Below are positions 8,330 through 17,694 of a stretch of DNA of 34,440 bases, one piece after another. This DNA is from Trueperella sp. (GTDB lineage: Bacteria; Actinomycetota; Actinomycetes; Actinomycetales; Actinomycetaceae): contig JALEWQ010000004.1 of assembly GCA_022783305.1 (NCBI GenBank), positions 1 to 34,440 on the forward strand, written 5' to 3'. The stretch's first letter is position 1. Every line of letters starts with the position of its first letter. The translations under genes and the position numbers were made by a program. The notes beneath the pieces are model-generated. The model searched no databases, was not told the origin of the DNA, and was given only the letters and a program-made list of their open reading frames with translations.

Positions 8330-8359
8330 AGTTTACGGGGAGAAACAGCCGCGATTCAA
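8330..8359 (-). promoter_or_regulatory. Candidate rpsA promoter
   Basis: TTGAAT (8359-8354) and TAAACT (8335-8330) are spaced by 18 nt on the minus strand, about 65 nt before ATG 8265. A TAGAAT box closer to the gene is an alternative without a good -35. Confidence 0.4.
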
Positions 8360-8397
8360 GCGGACAAGCGCACCCAAATGCCGAATTGCCCACAGGA

Positions 8398-11091
8398 TCA
8401 GTGAGCCGCGTCGCGCCAGTTACGCCCGACCCCCACGCTCACGGACAACGGCACCGACAGTTGCGCCGCTTTTTCCATTTCCTCGCGCACGATCCGCTCC
8501 ACACTCTCGGCCTCCTCGGCCTTCACCTCAAGCACGAGTTCGTCGTGAACCTGAAGCAGGACGCGCGAGGCGAGACCGGCTTTCGTGAGGGAATCGTGGA
8601 CGGCGACCATCGCAAACTTGATGATGTCCGCCGCCGAACCCTGGATCGGGGCATTGAGGGCCATGCGCTCGGCTGCCTCGCGTAGCTGGCGGTTGGGGCT
8701 GTCAAGCCCCGGCAGGTACCGACGCCGCCCCCAGATCGTCGAGGTGTAGCCATCCTTGCGCGCCTGATCGACAACCGCGCTCAGATACTGGCGCACCTTG
8801 CCGAAGCGGGCGTCGTAGTCCTTCATGAGCGCCTCGGCCTCCCCCACCGTGATGTGGAGCTGCTGGGAGAGCCCGTAGGAGGACAGACCGTAGGCGAGCC
8901 CGTAGCTCATCGCCTTAATCTTCGAACGCTGCTCGCTCGTGACCGCCTCCTGCGCCACTCCGAACACGCGGGATGCGACGAAACTGTGAAGGTCCGCGCC
9001 CCGGCGGAAGGCTTCGATCAGATCCGCGTCCCCGGAAAGGTGGGCCATGAGGCGCATCTCGATCTGGGAGTAGTCGGCTGTCATCAGGTAGTCATACCCC
9101 TGCCCCGGAACAAACACGCCCCGGATTTGGCGGCCCTCCTCCGTGCGGGCGTGGATGTTTTGCAGGTTCGGGTCCGTTGAGGACAGGCGGCCCGTTGCCG
9201 CCACCGTCTGCTGGTACGTGGTATGGATCCGCCCGGAAATAACGGAGCGCTGCAGCCCCTCCACCGACTGGCGGAGCTTGAGCGCGTCGCGATGCTCGAG
9301 GAGCCCGGCGAGGAACTCCTGTGCCGCCACCGCAACGTCGTCCTCCCGGTAGGCAATCTTGGCCAGCAGCTCGGCGAGAGCATCCGCGTTCGTGGTGTAC
9401 CCCGACTTCGTCTTCTTCGTCACGGGCAACTTCATACGCTCAAAGAGGACCTCCTGTAGCTGCTTCGGACTTGAGAGGTTAACCGAGTAGTCGTCGATTG
9501 CCTCGTGCGCCTTGCGCGCCGCATCCTCCACGCGCGTGTTGAAAGCGTGGTCAAGGGACTCCAGTAGATCTTCATCCACCGCGATGCCGACACTTTCCAT
9601 TTCGAAAAGCACCTTCGCCACCGACAGTTCAAGCTCGACAAGCGCCCCAGCCGGATCAGCCTTGCTCAGCTCGCCAGCGAAGGCCTCCTGCAGGTCCAGG
9701 AGCACGCCGGCACGCTGGGCCGTTGCGGAGCGGATGATCGCGCCGTCCGCTCCGATGCCCAGCGTGTCGTCCCCGCCCGCGGAGATGTCCTGATCGAGGT
9801 AACGTTGGGCCAGATCGGCCAGGTCGTAGGTGCGCTGGTCTGGGTGGAGCAGGTAAGCCCCAATCTCCGTGTCCCCAACGACGCCGGCAAGACTCACCCC
9901 CACGCCCTTCCAGGCGTGGGCGAGCCCCTTCGTGCCGTGCCCGACCTTGGGCTGGTCGCCGTCTTCAAGGAAAGCCACGAGCGCCCGCTCGTCGGTAACG
10001 TCCAGCCCGGCGCGCTCGCCGTAATAGACATAGTGATCCGCGCAGGCCACGGCGAAGCCCACCACGTCTCCGCGCATCGCACGCCGATCCCCGTCAACCT
10101 CAATCCCCCACGGGCCCTCGTGACTGGCGAGGAACTCCGCGAACGACACGCTACCCGCTGGCACAAGCGTGGCCTCCACCGCTGGTTCAGCCGCCTCGGC
10201 CCGCTCACCGCCGCGCATCGGCAACTCACGTAGCACCCGTTCACGAAGTCGGGTGAAGTCGAGGGTGTCAAATAGCTCGTGCATTTCCTCCCGGGCGACG
10301 CCCGCCGGGCGCAGCTCGTCAAGGTCCTCCACGATCGGAAGGTCGCGCACTAGGGTGTTGAGCGCGCGGTTACGGCGCACCATCTCCATATGGTCGCGCA
10401 GGTTCGCACCCGTCTTTCCGCCTACCTCGTCTGCGTGCTCAAGCAGGTTGTCCAAACTACCGTAGTGATTGAGCCACTTCGCCGCTGTCTTCGGACCCCA
10501 CAGGGGCACACCCGGGATGTTGTCCGCGCCCTCGCCCACGAGAGCCGCCAGATCCGAGTACAGCTCCGGCTTCACGCCCGCCTTCGCCTCGATACCGGCC
10601 GGGTCGAGCACCGCCATCTGGGATCGCGGCATCGGGTAGATCAGCGTGATCGCCCCATCCACCAGCTGGTACGTATCCTTATCGCCGGAGGAGATGTAGA
10701 CCTTCATCCCGCGTTCCTCGCCTCGCGTGGCGAGCGTTGCCACGATGTCGTCCGCCTCGTAATCCTCCACCGTCAGCCAGGCCATCCCGAGCACATCCAA
10801 CACCTGCTGAATAACCGAGATCTGGCCCTTGAACTCCTCCGGCGTGGCCGCACGCCCACCCTTGTAATCCGCATACTGGCGCGTGCGGAACGTGCCGCCA
10901 GGCAAATCAAAGGCCACGGCCACGTGGCTGGGCTGATAGTCGCCCACGAGCTTGAGCAAGGTGGATGTAAAACCGTGTACCGCGTTCGTGTACTGGCCCT
11001 GAGCCGTGACAAAGGAATCGGCGGGTAGAGCGAAGAACGAGCGGAAGGCCAGGGAGTGGCCGTCGAGCAAAAGCAGAGTTTCTTGAGTCAC
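8398..11091 (-). CDS. polA: DNA polymerase I
   Basis: Replaces RNA primers and fills repair gaps. The 897 residues contain an N-terminal 5'-3' exonuclease/flap domain (about 1-290, with YEADDIVATL and SSGDKDTYQLV), a middle 3'-5' exonuclease-like domain (about 315-480) and the polymerase domain (about 485-897). Polymerase motif A is DYSQIEMR 673-680, motif B spans QRSKIKAMSYGLAYG near 721-735, and motif C is VHDE 848-851. In the middle domain the expected acidic exo motifs are absent: GIEVDG stands where the DxE motif should be. Proofreading is therefore probably lost, as in many actinobacterial and thermophile Pol I proteins. The start is GTG 11091 with TAGGCT 6 nt before it, suggesting a leaderless mRNA. 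Confidence 0.97.
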   Translation of the reverse strand: MTQETLLLLDGHSLAFRSFFALPADSFVTAQGQYTNAVHGFTSTLLKLVGDYQPSHVAVAFDLPGGTFRTRQYADYKGGRAATPEEFKGQISVIQQVLDVLGMAWLTVEDYEADDIVATLATRGEERGMKVYISSGDKDTYQLVDGAITLIYPMPRSQMAVLDPAGIEAKAGVKPELYSDLAALVGEGADNIPGVPLWGPKTAAKWLNHYGSLDNLLEHADEVGGKTGANLRDHMEMVRRNRALNTLVRDLPIVEDLDELRPAGVAREEMHELFDTLDFTRLRERVLRELPMRGGERAEAAEPAVEATLVPAGSVSFAEFLASHEGPWGIEVDGDRRAMRGDVVGFAVACADHYVYYGERAGLDVTDERALVAFLEDGDQPKVGHGTKGLAHAWKGVGVSLAGVVGDTEIGAYLLHPDQRTYDLADLAQRYLDQDISAGGDDTLGIGADGAIIRSATAQRAGVLLDLQEAFAGELSKADPAGALVELELSVAKVLFEMESVGIAVDEDLLESLDHAFNTRVEDAARKAHEAIDDYSVNLSSPKQLQEVLFERMKLPVTKKTKSGYTTNADALAELLAKIAYREDDVAVAAQEFLAGLLEHRDALKLRQSVEGLQRSVISGRIHTTYQQTVAATGRLSSTDPNLQNIHARTEEGRQIRGVFVPGQGYDYLMTADYSQIEMRLMAHLSGDADLIEAFRRGADLHSFVASRVFGVAQEAVTSEQRSKIKAMSYGLAYGLSSYGLSQQLHITVGEAEALMKDYDARFGKVRQYLSAVVDQARKDGYTSTIWGRRRYLPGLDSPNRQLREAAERMALNAPIQGSAADIIKFAMVAVHDSLTKAGLASRVLLQVHDELVLEVKAEEAESVERIVREEMEKAAQLSVPLSVSVGVGRNWRDAAH

Positions 11092-11097
11092 CCCACC

Positions 11098-11103
11098 AGC
11101 CTA
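11098..11103 (-). promoter_or_regulatory. -10 box for leaderless polA transcript
   Basis: TAGGCT on the minus strand ends 6 nt before the polA GTG start. It supports the choice of that start. No clear -35. Confidence 0.4.
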
Positions 11104-11153
11104 TCGTGCCCCGCCGACAAACACGCCAGTTCCGTCCCCGCGCCGGACGTTGC

Positions 11154-11159
11154 TACGCT
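11154..11159 (+). promoter_or_regulatory. -10 box for leaderless thioesterase transcript
   Basis: TACGCT ends 6 nt before ATG 11166, and no Shine-Dalgarno is seen in between. This supports the internal ATG over the longer upstream reading from 11106. Confidence 0.4.
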
Positions 11160-11165
11160 GAATCC

Positions 11166-11531
11166 ATGACCACACTCGACAAGACCCTTGACATCACCGT
11201 CGAAGTCAACACGCCCGAAACCTGCACCGTCTCCATGCCCACAGACCGCGCACACCAGCCCTACGGCGTCGTGCATGGAGGAATCAACGGGGTGCTGGTC
11301 GAGCACGCCGGCTCACTCCTCGCGTTCGCGAACGCCCCCGAAGGCAAGGTCGCCGTGGGCACCGAGCTTTCTGTCTCCCACGTGGCGGCCAACGCAACCG
11401 CGCTGGTCCGGGCGAGCGCGAGCCTCATCAAGGTGACGCGATCCTCCGTCATTTCCTCGGTGATCGTCACCGACGAAAACGGCCAGGTGACCGCCGCCGG
11501 GCGGCTGACCTGCGTGTTCGTTCGCGCCTAA
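11166..11531 (+). CDS. PaaI-type hotdog-fold thioesterase
   Basis: Likely cytoplasmic acyl-CoA thioesterase of 121 residues. The single hotdog domain shows GVVHGGINGVLVEHAGSLLA (HGG at 37-39, the Glu at 46 in the catalytic position), then VGTELSVSHVA and the ITVTDENGQ-like strand VIVTDENGQVTAAGRLTCVF. This is the PaaI/MenI pattern; related proteins act on phenylacetyl-CoA or DHNA-CoA derivatives, but the substrate cannot be told here. The open frame extends upstream to 11106, but that part is Arg-rich and unlike the family, so ATG 11166 is used. It is divergent from polA. Its stop lies 1 nt from the stop of the convergent regulator gene, so there is no room for a terminator between them. Confidence 0.85.
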   Translation: MTTLDKTLDITVEVNTPETCTVSMPTDRAHQPYGVVHGGINGVLVEHAGSLLAFANAPEGKVAVGTELSVSHVAANATALVRASASLIKVTRSSVISSVIVTDENGQVTAAGRLTCVFVRA

Positions 11532-11532
11532 G

Positions 11533-12177
11533 CTACTTCTCGCCTACCTGCTCGACGACGGCGTCCGCCACCTCGCGCATCGTCAGGCGCCGATCCATCG
11601 ACGTCTTCTGGATCCAGCGGAAAGCCTCCGGCTCCGTCAGGCCCATCTTCTCCTGAAGCAGGCCCTTCGCCTGATCCACGCGCTTACGGGTCTCGAACTT
11701 CTCGGTCAGCGAAGACACTTCGCTCTCCAGCGAGGCGATCTCCTGCGAGCGCGAAATCGCGATCTCGACCGCCGGGATCAGGTGCTCCGGGGTGAAGGGC
11801 TTGACCACGTAGGCCATCGCGCCCGCGTCCCGCGCACGCTCGACAAGCTCACGCTGAGAGAAGGCGGTAAGCATGACGATCGCCACCTGCTGCTCGGAGA
11901 GGATCTTCTCGGCCGCCGTCAGCCCGTCCATGACCGGCATCTTCACGTCCATGACGATAAGGTCCGGGTTGTGCTCAGCGGCGAGCTCCACCGCCTCCTC
12001 ACCCGAAGCGCCCTCGGCAACCACGGTATAGCCCGCATCCTGGAGCGTCTCCACGATGTCCAGGCGAATGAGGGTCTCATCCTCGACCACGAGCACCCTG
12101 ACGGTTGCCGGATCGGTATCTGCCTTGATCTTCTCCACCCGGCTTCCCGCTACTTCCTCACTCACGGCTTCCTCCAT
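11533..12177 (-). CDS. pdtaR: ANTAR-domain response regulator (PdtaR-like)
   Basis: RNA-binding transcription-antitermination response regulator of 214 residues. After a 25-residue leader, the receiver domain (about 27-145) shows the acidic pair Glu32/Asp33, the phospho-acceptor Asp77 in PDLIVMDVKMP, the MLTAFS switch residue and the KPF lysine. The C-terminal ANTAR domain contains the conserved helices VDQAKGLLQEKMGLTEPEAF and DRRLTMREVAD. In mycobacteria the homologue is phosphorylated by the PdtaS kinase and binds paired hairpins in target mRNAs. No partner kinase is in this window. ATG 12177 has a GGGAAGAGA Shine-Dalgarno. It lies downstream of tRNA-Leu in the same direction, with a short palindrome in front. 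Confidence 0.92.
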   Translation of the reverse strand: MEEAVSEEVAGSRVEKIKADTDPATVRVLVVEDETLIRLDIVETLQDAGYTVVAEGASGEEAVELAAEHNPDLIVMDVKMPVMDGLTAAEKILSEQQVAIVMLTAFSQRELVERARDAGAMAYVVKPFTPEHLIPAVEIAISRSQEIASLESEVSSLTEKFETRKRVDQAKGLLQEKMGLTEPEAFRWIQKTSMDRRLTMREVADAVVEQVGEK

Positions 12178-12211
12178 TCTCTTCCCGCTACCCGTGGCTC
12201 ACGCATATTCG

Positions 12212-12223
12212 GTGGCATGCCAC
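12212..12223. promoter_or_regulatory. 12-bp palindrome upstream of the ANTAR regulator
   Basis: gtggcatgccac is a perfect palindrome centred about 40 nt before the start codon, between tRNA-Leu and the gene. It could be a repressor site; no function can be read from sequence. Confidence 0.3.
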
Positions 12224-12245
12224 AGTAAGAGCGTTAACCATCAAG

Positions 12246-12327
12246 TGCTCCCGGCGGGACTCGAACCCGCACGCCTTTCAGCGCTGCATTTTGAGTGCAG
12301 TGTGTCTGCCAATTCCACCACAGGAGC
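12246..12327 (-). tRNA. tRNA-Leu (anticodon CAA)
   Basis: 82-nt class II tRNA reading UUG. The acceptor stem GCTCCTG pairs with CGGGAGC (one G-T pair), with discriminator A. The anticodon stem CTGCA/TGCAG encloses the loop CTCAAAA. The T-arm is GCGGG TTCGAGT CCCGC. A variable arm of leucine type lies between anticodon and T arms. CCA is not encoded. It sits between pyk and the ANTAR regulator, all on the minus strand. Confidence 0.97.
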
Positions 12328-12358
12328 TCCGACCCCACCTTACAGCAAGGCCGCTTCA

Positions 12359-12375
12359 TCCTCGTAATACGAGGA
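12359..12375 (-). terminator. Possible weak hairpin after pyk
   Basis: Seven-bp inverted repeat (tcctcgt / acgagga) with a 3-nt loop, 6 nt beyond the pyk stop. No T-run follows on the minus strand, so it may be a weak or factor-dependent terminator, or just a transcript 3' stabiliser. Confidence 0.35.
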
Positions 12376-12381
12376 CATTCG

Positions 12382-13809
12382 TCACATCAGCGATGAGAAT
12401 GTCTCGCCCATCTTGTGGACGCGGATCGTGTTGGTCGATCCGACCTTGCCCGCAGGCATGCCTGACACGACGACGACGCGGTCGCCGTCCACGGCAAAAC
12501 CACGATCACGCAGGGCATGATCGACCTGCTCGATCATGTGATCGGTGTCCTCCACCTCGGGCACGATGATCGTCTGCGTTCCCCAGGTCAGGGCGAGCTG
12601 CTGGCGGATGTCGTTGCTCGGCGTGAAGACCAGCAACGGGATGCGCGCACGCAGTCGGGCCATACGCCGAGCCGTCTGGCCCGAGGAGGTGAACACCGCC
12701 AGGTACTTCACGCCCAGGGCCTCCCCGATATCCATCGCCGAACGGGTGATAACACCGTTGCGGGTGCGGTGAAGGTTACCGATCTTCGGGATCGACTCCA
12801 GCCCGTGTTCCTCGGTGTACTGGATGATCGAGGCCATCGTCTGCACGCACGCGATCGGGTACTTGCCCACCGAGGTCTCGCCCGAAAGCATGACCGCGTC
12901 CGCACCGTCGAGGATGGCATTCGCGCAGTCGGAGGTCTCGGCGCGCGTCGGCGTGGGCGAAGTGATCATCGACTCGAGCACCTGGGTGGCAACAATCACC
13001 GGCTTGGCCTCGCGGCGCGCGATGGAGATGGCACGCTTCTGCACGATCGGCACCTGCTGGAGCGGGAGCTCGACGCCGAGGTCGCCGCGGGCAACCATGA
13101 TGCCGTCAAACGCGGAGACGATCTCGTTCAGGGCGGTGACGGCCTGCGGCTTCTCGATCTTTGCGATGACCGGGATGCGGCGGCCGACCATGTCCATGAT
13201 CGCGTGGACGTCCTTGACGTCCTCCGCCGTGCGCACGAAGGACAGCGCGCAGATGTCGGCGCCATAATTGAGCGCCCACTCGAGGTCGACCTTGTCCTTC
13301 TCCGACAGGGCCGGCACGGATACCGCAACGCCGGGGAGGTTAACGCCCTTGTTGTTCGAGACAGTTCCGCCGATGATGACCTCGGTCTTGACCTCCGGGC
13401 CGTCAACGGACAGGACGCGAACCTGCACCTTGCCGTCATCGATGAGGATCAGGTCCCCCGGGCTGCAGTCGCCAGGAAGACCCTTGAACGTGGTGGAGAC
13501 CAGGTCCTTGTCACCCGGCACATCCTCCGTAGTGATCGTGAAGATGTCGCCCTGCTCGAGGAGGACCGGGCCGGACTCGAAGGTGCCGAGGCGGATCTTC
13601 GGCCCCTGGAGGTCGACGAGGATCGCCACCGCCTGCCCGAGCTCTTCAGCCGCCTCGCGCACCATGTCAATGCGCTGCTCATGCTCAGCATGCGAGCCGT
13701 GAGAGGCGTTAATGCGGGCAACGTTCATGCCCGCCTTGACAAGTTCGACGATTCGTTCCTTGGTGTCGGTGGCCGGACCTAGCGTACATACAATCTTCGC
13801 TCTGCGCAT
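12382..13809 (-). CDS. pyk: Pyruvate kinase
   Basis: Final glycolytic step: phosphoenolpyruvate plus ADP gives pyruvate plus ATP. The protein has 475 residues from ATG 13809, the usual length. It begins MRRAKIVCTLGPAT and continues with NVARINASHG (active-site loop), the catalytic-lysine signature IPVIAKIEKPQAV, the metal/substrate block MVARGDLGVELPL, and TPTRAETSDCANAILDGADAVMLSGETS. A C-terminal allosteric-type domain follows. The open frame extends to 13851, but the extra residues are not family-like. A purine-rich Shine-Dalgarno precedes the ATG. It lies 58 nt after lgt in the same direction. Confidence 0.97.
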   Translation of the reverse strand: MRRAKIVCTLGPATDTKERIVELVKAGMNVARINASHGSHAEHEQRIDMVREAAEELGQAVAILVDLQGPKIRLGTFESGPVLLEQGDIFTITTEDVPGDKDLVSTTFKGLPGDCSPGDLILIDDGKVQVRVLSVDGPEVKTEVIIGGTVSNNKGVNLPGVAVSVPALSEKDKVDLEWALNYGADICALSFVRTAEDVKDVHAIMDMVGRRIPVIAKIEKPQAVTALNEIVSAFDGIMVARGDLGVELPLQQVPIVQKRAISIARREAKPVIVATQVLESMITSPTPTRAETSDCANAILDGADAVMLSGETSVGKYPIACVQTMASIIQYTEEHGLESIPKIGNLHRTRNGVITRSAMDIGEALGVKYLAVFTSSGQTARRMARLRARIPLLVFTPSNDIRQQLALTWGTQTIIVPEVEDTDHMIEQVDHALRDRGFAVDGDRVVVVSGMPAGKVGSTNTIRVHKMGETFSSLM

Positions 13810-13867
13810 GACCCCCATCCTACCCGATGAAGGCCAGCTTCGAAGACCCATGACTCATCGTGTCAGG

Positions 13868-14791
13868 TTACTCGTTCGTCGGCGCTTGGGCCGGATCGCC
13901 TTCCTCGCTCTCAGCGTGTTCGGCAGCTGGAACGACGACGCCGTCCGCGGCTTCGGGATCCTTACCCGGAAGATAGACCTCGCCAAGCCCGGGATTGCTT
14001 CGGCGTAGCTTGGTCAACACGAGGAAGATGAGGACCGCCGCCACGAGCACGATGAGCGAGGTCCACACGTTCAGCCGCAGCCCCCAGACGATCTGGGCCG
14101 TGTCGATCCTCATGTTCTCAATCCAAACCCGGCCCAGCACGTAGAGGATGACGTACATGAGCGTGGTCTGCCCACCCTTGAAACGGAACTTCTTCTCCAG
14201 GGCAAGCAGGATCCCGGCCATAGCCACGCACCAGATCGCCTCATAGAGGAAAGTGGGGTGAAAGAGCGTGCCTGAGGGATAGCCGGCGGGCAAGTGGGCA
14301 TCGTCAATTCTCAGGCCCCACGGTAGATCCGTCGGGCCGCCGAAGAGTTCCTGGTTAAAGTAGTTGCCAAAGCGGCCGACCGCCTGGGCGATGAGGACGC
14401 CCGGCGCTACGGCGTCGGCGAAAGGCGCAAAACGCAGACCGCGCCGGTGAAGCGCAATGAAACCGCCGACCGCCCCCGCGGCAATGCCACCCCAGATGCC
14501 GAGACCGCCCTCCCAGATCCGCAGGGCCTTGAGGGGGTCGCCGTTCGGTCCCCAGTACGGGTCCGGGGTGGTGATGACGTGGTAGATCCGGGCGCCCACG
14601 ATGCCAAACAGCACCATCCACACCGCCACGTCGATGGAAACATCCTCTGGGCCGCCCCAGCGCACGTAACGCCGATCGCCGATCTTCCAGGCCGCAAGGA
14701 TACCGGCCAGGATGGCGAGGGCGTAGAAGTGGATGGACACCGGGCCGAGCGGGATCACGTTGATAGACGGTGACGGAATGGCGGTGAGCAC
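13868..14791 (-). CDS. lgt: Prolipoprotein diacylglyceryl transferase
   Basis: Integral membrane enzyme that transfers diacylglyceryl from phosphatidylglycerol to the lipobox Cys of prelipoproteins. The 307 residues have about seven membrane helices and the Lgt signature GRFGNYFNQELFGGPTDLPW, with its essential Arg and Asn. The HVITTPDPYW region lies near the active His, and GRVWIENMR lies near the end. After the last helix comes a charged tail of about 45 residues, PGLGEVYLPGKDPEA and onward, presumably cytoplasmic. The start is GTG 14791, which shares one base with the trpA stop (TAGTG), showing tight coupling. The trpCBA-lgt order is common in actinobacteria. Confidence 0.97.
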   Translation of the reverse strand: MLTAIPSPSINVIPLGPVSIHFYALAILAGILAAWKIGDRRYVRWGGPEDVSIDVAVWMVLFGIVGARIYHVITTPDPYWGPNGDPLKALRIWEGGLGIWGGIAAGAVGGFIALHRRGLRFAPFADAVAPGVLIAQAVGRFGNYFNQELFGGPTDLPWGLRIDDAHLPAGYPSGTLFHPTFLYEAIWCVAMAGILLALEKKFRFKGGQTTLMYVILYVLGRVWIENMRIDTAQIVWGLRLNVWTSLIVLVAAVLIFLVLTKLRRSNPGLGEVYLPGKDPEAADGVVVPAAEHAESEEGDPAQAPTNE

Positions 14792-15600
14792 TACTTCTCC
14801 CTCGGGGTATGGGCGCCGATGGCGATGTCCGTCGCGACCTCACGCACGCGGCGCAGGCTCGCCTCGCGGTCGCCCTCGTTCTCTAGCAACGCGCGGATGA
14901 TGGCCGAACCAACGATGACGCCGTCGGCGAACTGGGCCACCTCAACCGCCTGGTCGTGGGTGGAGACCCCGATGCCGACACAGACGTTCTTGGCGCCCGC
15001 CGCGCGCGTACGTGCCACCAGCGACTCCGCGTCGGAGGAGAGCGTGGCACGCAGGCCGGTCACACCCATGCGCGAGGCGGCGTAGACGAAGCCGCGCGCG
15101 GCCTCGGCATTAATCCGTAGTCGTTCGTCGGTACACGAGGGCGCAACGAGGAAGATGCGCTCCAGGTCATACTTGTTCGAGGCCTCGATCCACTCCCCGC
15201 TCTCCTCGACGATGATGTCGGGGATGATCAGGCCGGCGCCGCCGGCGTTGGCGAGGTCGCGGGCGAAGTTGTCCACGCCGTAGCGGAAGATCGGGTTGTA
15301 GTAGGACATGACGAGGGCGGCCGCGCCCGACTCCGCGACGGCCTCGACCATCTTGAACACGTCCGAGCGCCGCAGACCGCGCTCGAGCGCCTTCGTGCCC
15401 GACTCCTGGATAATCGGCCCGTCCATGGTCGGATCCGAATAGGGAAAGCCCACCTCAATGACGTCCGCACCCGCATCGACGACGGCCCGCGCCGCCTCGA
15501 TGGAGAGGTCCACGTCCGGGTATCCCGCTGACAGGTAGGCGATGAATGCGGCGTGGCCCGCCGCCCGAGCCTGGTCGATCTTGTCTGCCGCGTACATCAT
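14791..15600 (-). CDS. trpA: Tryptophan synthase alpha subunit
   Basis: TIM-barrel subunit that cleaves indole-3-glycerol phosphate to indole, which is channelled to TrpB. The length is normal at 269 residues. The catalytic residues Glu49 and Asp60 sit exactly where expected, in [19 protein letters not shown], and the phosphate-binding strand GIGVSTHDQ is present. The start overlaps the trpB stop as ATGA. A second ATG follows immediately and is an equally good start. Confidence 0.98.
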   Translation of the reverse strand: MMYAADKIDQARAAGHAAFIAYLSAGYPDVDLSIEAARAVVDAGADVIEVGFPYSDPTMDGPIIQESGTKALERGLRRSDVFKMVEAVAESGAAALVMSYYNPIFRYGVDNFARDLANAGGAGLIIPDIIVEESGEWIEASNKYDLERIFLVAPSCTDERLRINAEAARGFVYAASRMGVTGLRATLSSDAESLVARTRAAGAKNVCVGIGVSTHDQAVEVAQFADGVIVGSAIIRALLENEGDREASLRRVREVATDIAIGAHTPREK

Positions 15601-16811
15601 GCGTTCTCCTTGGCCAGGTCGAAATACGTCATTGCCGTCTCCATGTCCTTATCGCCGCGCCCGGAGAGCGAGACGGCGATCGTGATCTTCTCGCCCTTCG
15701 CGGCCGCTTCCTTGCCGAGCTTCATCGCGACGGCGAGGGCGTGGGCGGATTCGATGGCCGGGATGATGCCCTCGGTACGCGACAGCGCCCGGAAGGCCTC
15801 CATCGCCTCGTCGTCGTTGATGGGCCAGTACTCGGCGCGGCCGCTGCGCGCGAGCCAGGCGTGCTCAGGGCCGACTCCGGGGTAGTCCAGGCCCGCTGAG
15901 ATCGAGGTGGACTCGATCGTCTGGCCGTCCTCATCCTGCAGCACGTACGTCTTCGAGCCGTGTAGCACGCCGACGTCGCCCTGGGTGATGGACGCCGCGT
16001 GTCGCCCGGTGGCAACGCCCTCGCCGCCGGCCTCGCCGCCGACCAGGCGAACCGTGGGGTCGTCGAGGAAGGCGTTAAACATGCCGATCGCGTTCGATCC
16101 GCCGCCCACGCACGCCACGACGGCGTCGGGCAGTTCGCCCGTCAGCTCCAGGATCTGGGCGCGGGCCTCCTCTCCGATGATCTTTTGCAGATCGCGCACG
16201 AGGGTTGGGAACGGGTGCGGCCCGGCGGCCGTACCGAAGATGTAGTTGGTGGAATCGATGTTCGTCACCCAATCGCGGAAGGCTTCGTTAATCGCGTCCT
16301 TGAGCGTCTTCGAGCCGTTGTCCACTGCCACGACCTTCGCGCCCAGCAGCTCCATGCGGGCCACATTGAGAGCCTGGCGTCGGGCGTCCTTGGCCCCCAT
16401 GTACACCGTGCATTCCAACCCGAGGAGCGCGGCCGCAGTCGCGGTAGCCACCCCGTGCTGGCCCGCTCCGGTCTCCGCGATCACGCGCTTCTTGCCGAGC
16501 GTGCGAGTGAGGAGGGCCTGGCCGAGCACATTGTTGATCTTGTGGCTACCCGTGTGGTTGAGGTCCTCGCGCTTCAAAATGATTCGGGCGCCCCCACAGT
16601 ATTGCGCGCCGAAGCGGGGTGCCTCCGTGATGATGGAGGGTCTGCCCGAGTAGGTGCGGTGTAGGTGGTCGAGCTCGGCGTTGAAGTCCGGGTCCTGCCG
16701 CAGGGCCAACCACGCCTGCTCCAGCTCGGAAAGCGCCTTCACAAGCGCCTCGGGGATGAAGCGGCCCCCGAACTCGTCAAAATAGGGTCCCTGTACCTGA
16801 GCTAGTCGCAT
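15597..16811 (-). CDS. trpB: Tryptophan synthase beta subunit
   Basis: PLP enzyme that condenses indole and serine to tryptophan. The 404 residues include the PLP-lysine block HTGSHKINN (Lys91), the ETGAGQHG glutamate motif, [10 protein letters not shown] binding the cofactor phosphate, and the C-terminal SGRGDKD. This is the ordinary TrpB1 form that pairs with TrpA. ATG 16811 has GAGGA 5 nt upstream and starts 10 nt after trpC ends, so trpC, trpB and trpA are one transcript. Confidence 0.98.
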   Translation of the reverse strand: MRLAQVQGPYFDEFGGRFIPEALVKALSELEQAWLALRQDPDFNAELDHLHRTYSGRPSIITEAPRFGAQYCGGARIILKREDLNHTGSHKINNVLGQALLTRTLGKKRVIAETGAGQHGVATATAAALLGLECTVYMGAKDARRQALNVARMELLGAKVVAVDNGSKTLKDAINEAFRDWVTNIDSTNYIFGTAAGPHPFPTLVRDLQKIIGEEARAQILELTGELPDAVVACVGGGSNAIGMFNAFLDDPTVRLVGGEAGGEGVATGRHAASITQGDVGVLHGSKTYVLQDEDGQTIESTSISAGLDYPGVGPEHAWLARSGRAEYWPINDDEAMEAFRALSRTEGIIPAIESAHALAVAMKLGKEAAAKGEKITIAVSLSGRGDKDMETAMTYFDLAKENA

Positions 16812-16821
16812 TTCTGTCCTC

Positions 16822-17634
16822 TTAGATCGAATATAGAGAGGGATGTTGGCCGGCGGCCACCATGTCCCGTACCGTCTGGCGCGGATTCCCGTTCGTCACG
16901 AGCACCTCGCCCATCAGTACCGCGTCGGCTCCGGAACGGGCATAGTTGAGCATGTCCTGGGCGGAGGCAACACCGGACTCTGCCACGCGGATCACCGAAT
17001 CGGGGACGACGTCGACCACCTCGTCGAAGGTGTGCATGTCAACCTTGAGGGTCTTGAGGTTGCGGGCGTTGATGCCGATCACTTGCGCCCCGGCATCGAG
17101 CGCGCGCAGCGCCTCGGTGCGGCTATGCGCTTCGACGAGCGCCGTCATTCCAAGGGAGTGGACGCGCTCGATGAGCGAGGTCAGCACCGTGTCCTCCAGC
17201 GCCGCCACGATGATAAGCGCCAGGTCGGCGCCGTGGGCGCGCGCCTCCCACACCTGGTATGGCGTGACGATAAAGTCCTTACGCAGCACCGGAATTTCAA
17301 CCCGAGCGCGCACCGCGTCCAGGTCCGCCAGCGTGCCGTTGAAGCGGCGCTCCTCGGTCAGCACCGAGATCACGGCCGCACCGCCCTCCTCGTACAGGCC
17401 GGCGAGATAGGCCGGGTCCGGGATGTCGGCCAGCGCGCCCTTGGACGGCGACTTGCGCTTGACCTCCGCGATGACCTGCACGCTGTGGTGATCGTTGGGC
17501 TTGAGCGCGCTCATCGCGTTGCGTGGGCTGGGCACCTTCGCGGCGCGTTCCTTCAGCTCGTCGAGGCTGACGGCAGCCTCGCGTTTGGCGAGGTCGATGC
17601 GCACACCAGCGATAATGTCATCGAGCACAGTCAT
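16822..17634 (-). CDS. trpC: Indole-3-glycerol phosphate synthase
   Basis: Closes the indole ring from carboxyphenylamino-deoxyribulose phosphate. It is a single-domain TrpC of 270 residues, not fused to TrpF. Motifs in order: [13 protein letters not shown] (catalytic Lys), [52 protein letters not shown] and [12 protein letters not shown] 17634 follows a GGAAGGA Shine-Dalgarno. In many actinobacteria trpE lies between hisI and trpC; here the gap is only 60 nt and trpE is absent. Confidence 0.98.
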   Translation of the reverse strand: MTVLDDIIAGVRIDLAKREAAVSLDELKERAAKVPSPRNAMSALKPNDHHSVQVIAEVKRKSPSKGALADIPDPAYLAGLYEEGGAAVISVLTEERRFNGTLADLDAVRARVEIPVLRKDFIVTPYQVWEARAHGADLALIIVAALEDTVLTSLIERVHSLGMTALVEAHSRTEALRALDAGAQVIGINARNLKTLKVDMHTFDEVVDVVPDSVIRVAESGVASAQDMLNYARSGADAVLMGEVLVTNGNPRQTVRDMVAAGQHPSLYSI

Positions 17635-17656
17635 GGTTCATCCTTCCCTTGCCTCC

Positions 17657-17685
17657 ACTCTACCGGCGTTGAGGCCGGTCACGAA
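17657..17685 (-). promoter_or_regulatory. Weak candidate promoter before trpC
   Basis: TTCGTG (17685-17680) and TAGAGT (17662-17657) are 17 nt apart in the hisI-trpC gap, about 22 nt before the ATG. A 6-bp inverted repeat (accggc/gccggt) overlaps the spacer. No leader peptide with Trp codons fits in the gap. Confidence 0.25.
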
Positions 17686-17694
17686 AAGGGAGTC

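Noticed and set aside
6772-8685. Plus-strand open frame of 637 codons over rpsA
   Set aside because: Antisense to S1 repeats; its product is a low-complexity Leu/Val/Asp string with no domain. The same reasoning removes the long plus-strand frames at 12517-13782, 20767-21834, 21940-23133 and 30165-31415.
11106-11165. Upstream extension of the thioesterase
   Set aside because: Arg-rich and not family-like, and it would overlap the promoter box at 11154-11159.
17635-17694. Possible trp attenuator leader between hisI and trpC
   Set aside because: Only 60 nt, no short frame with Trp codons and no alternative hairpins with a T-run.
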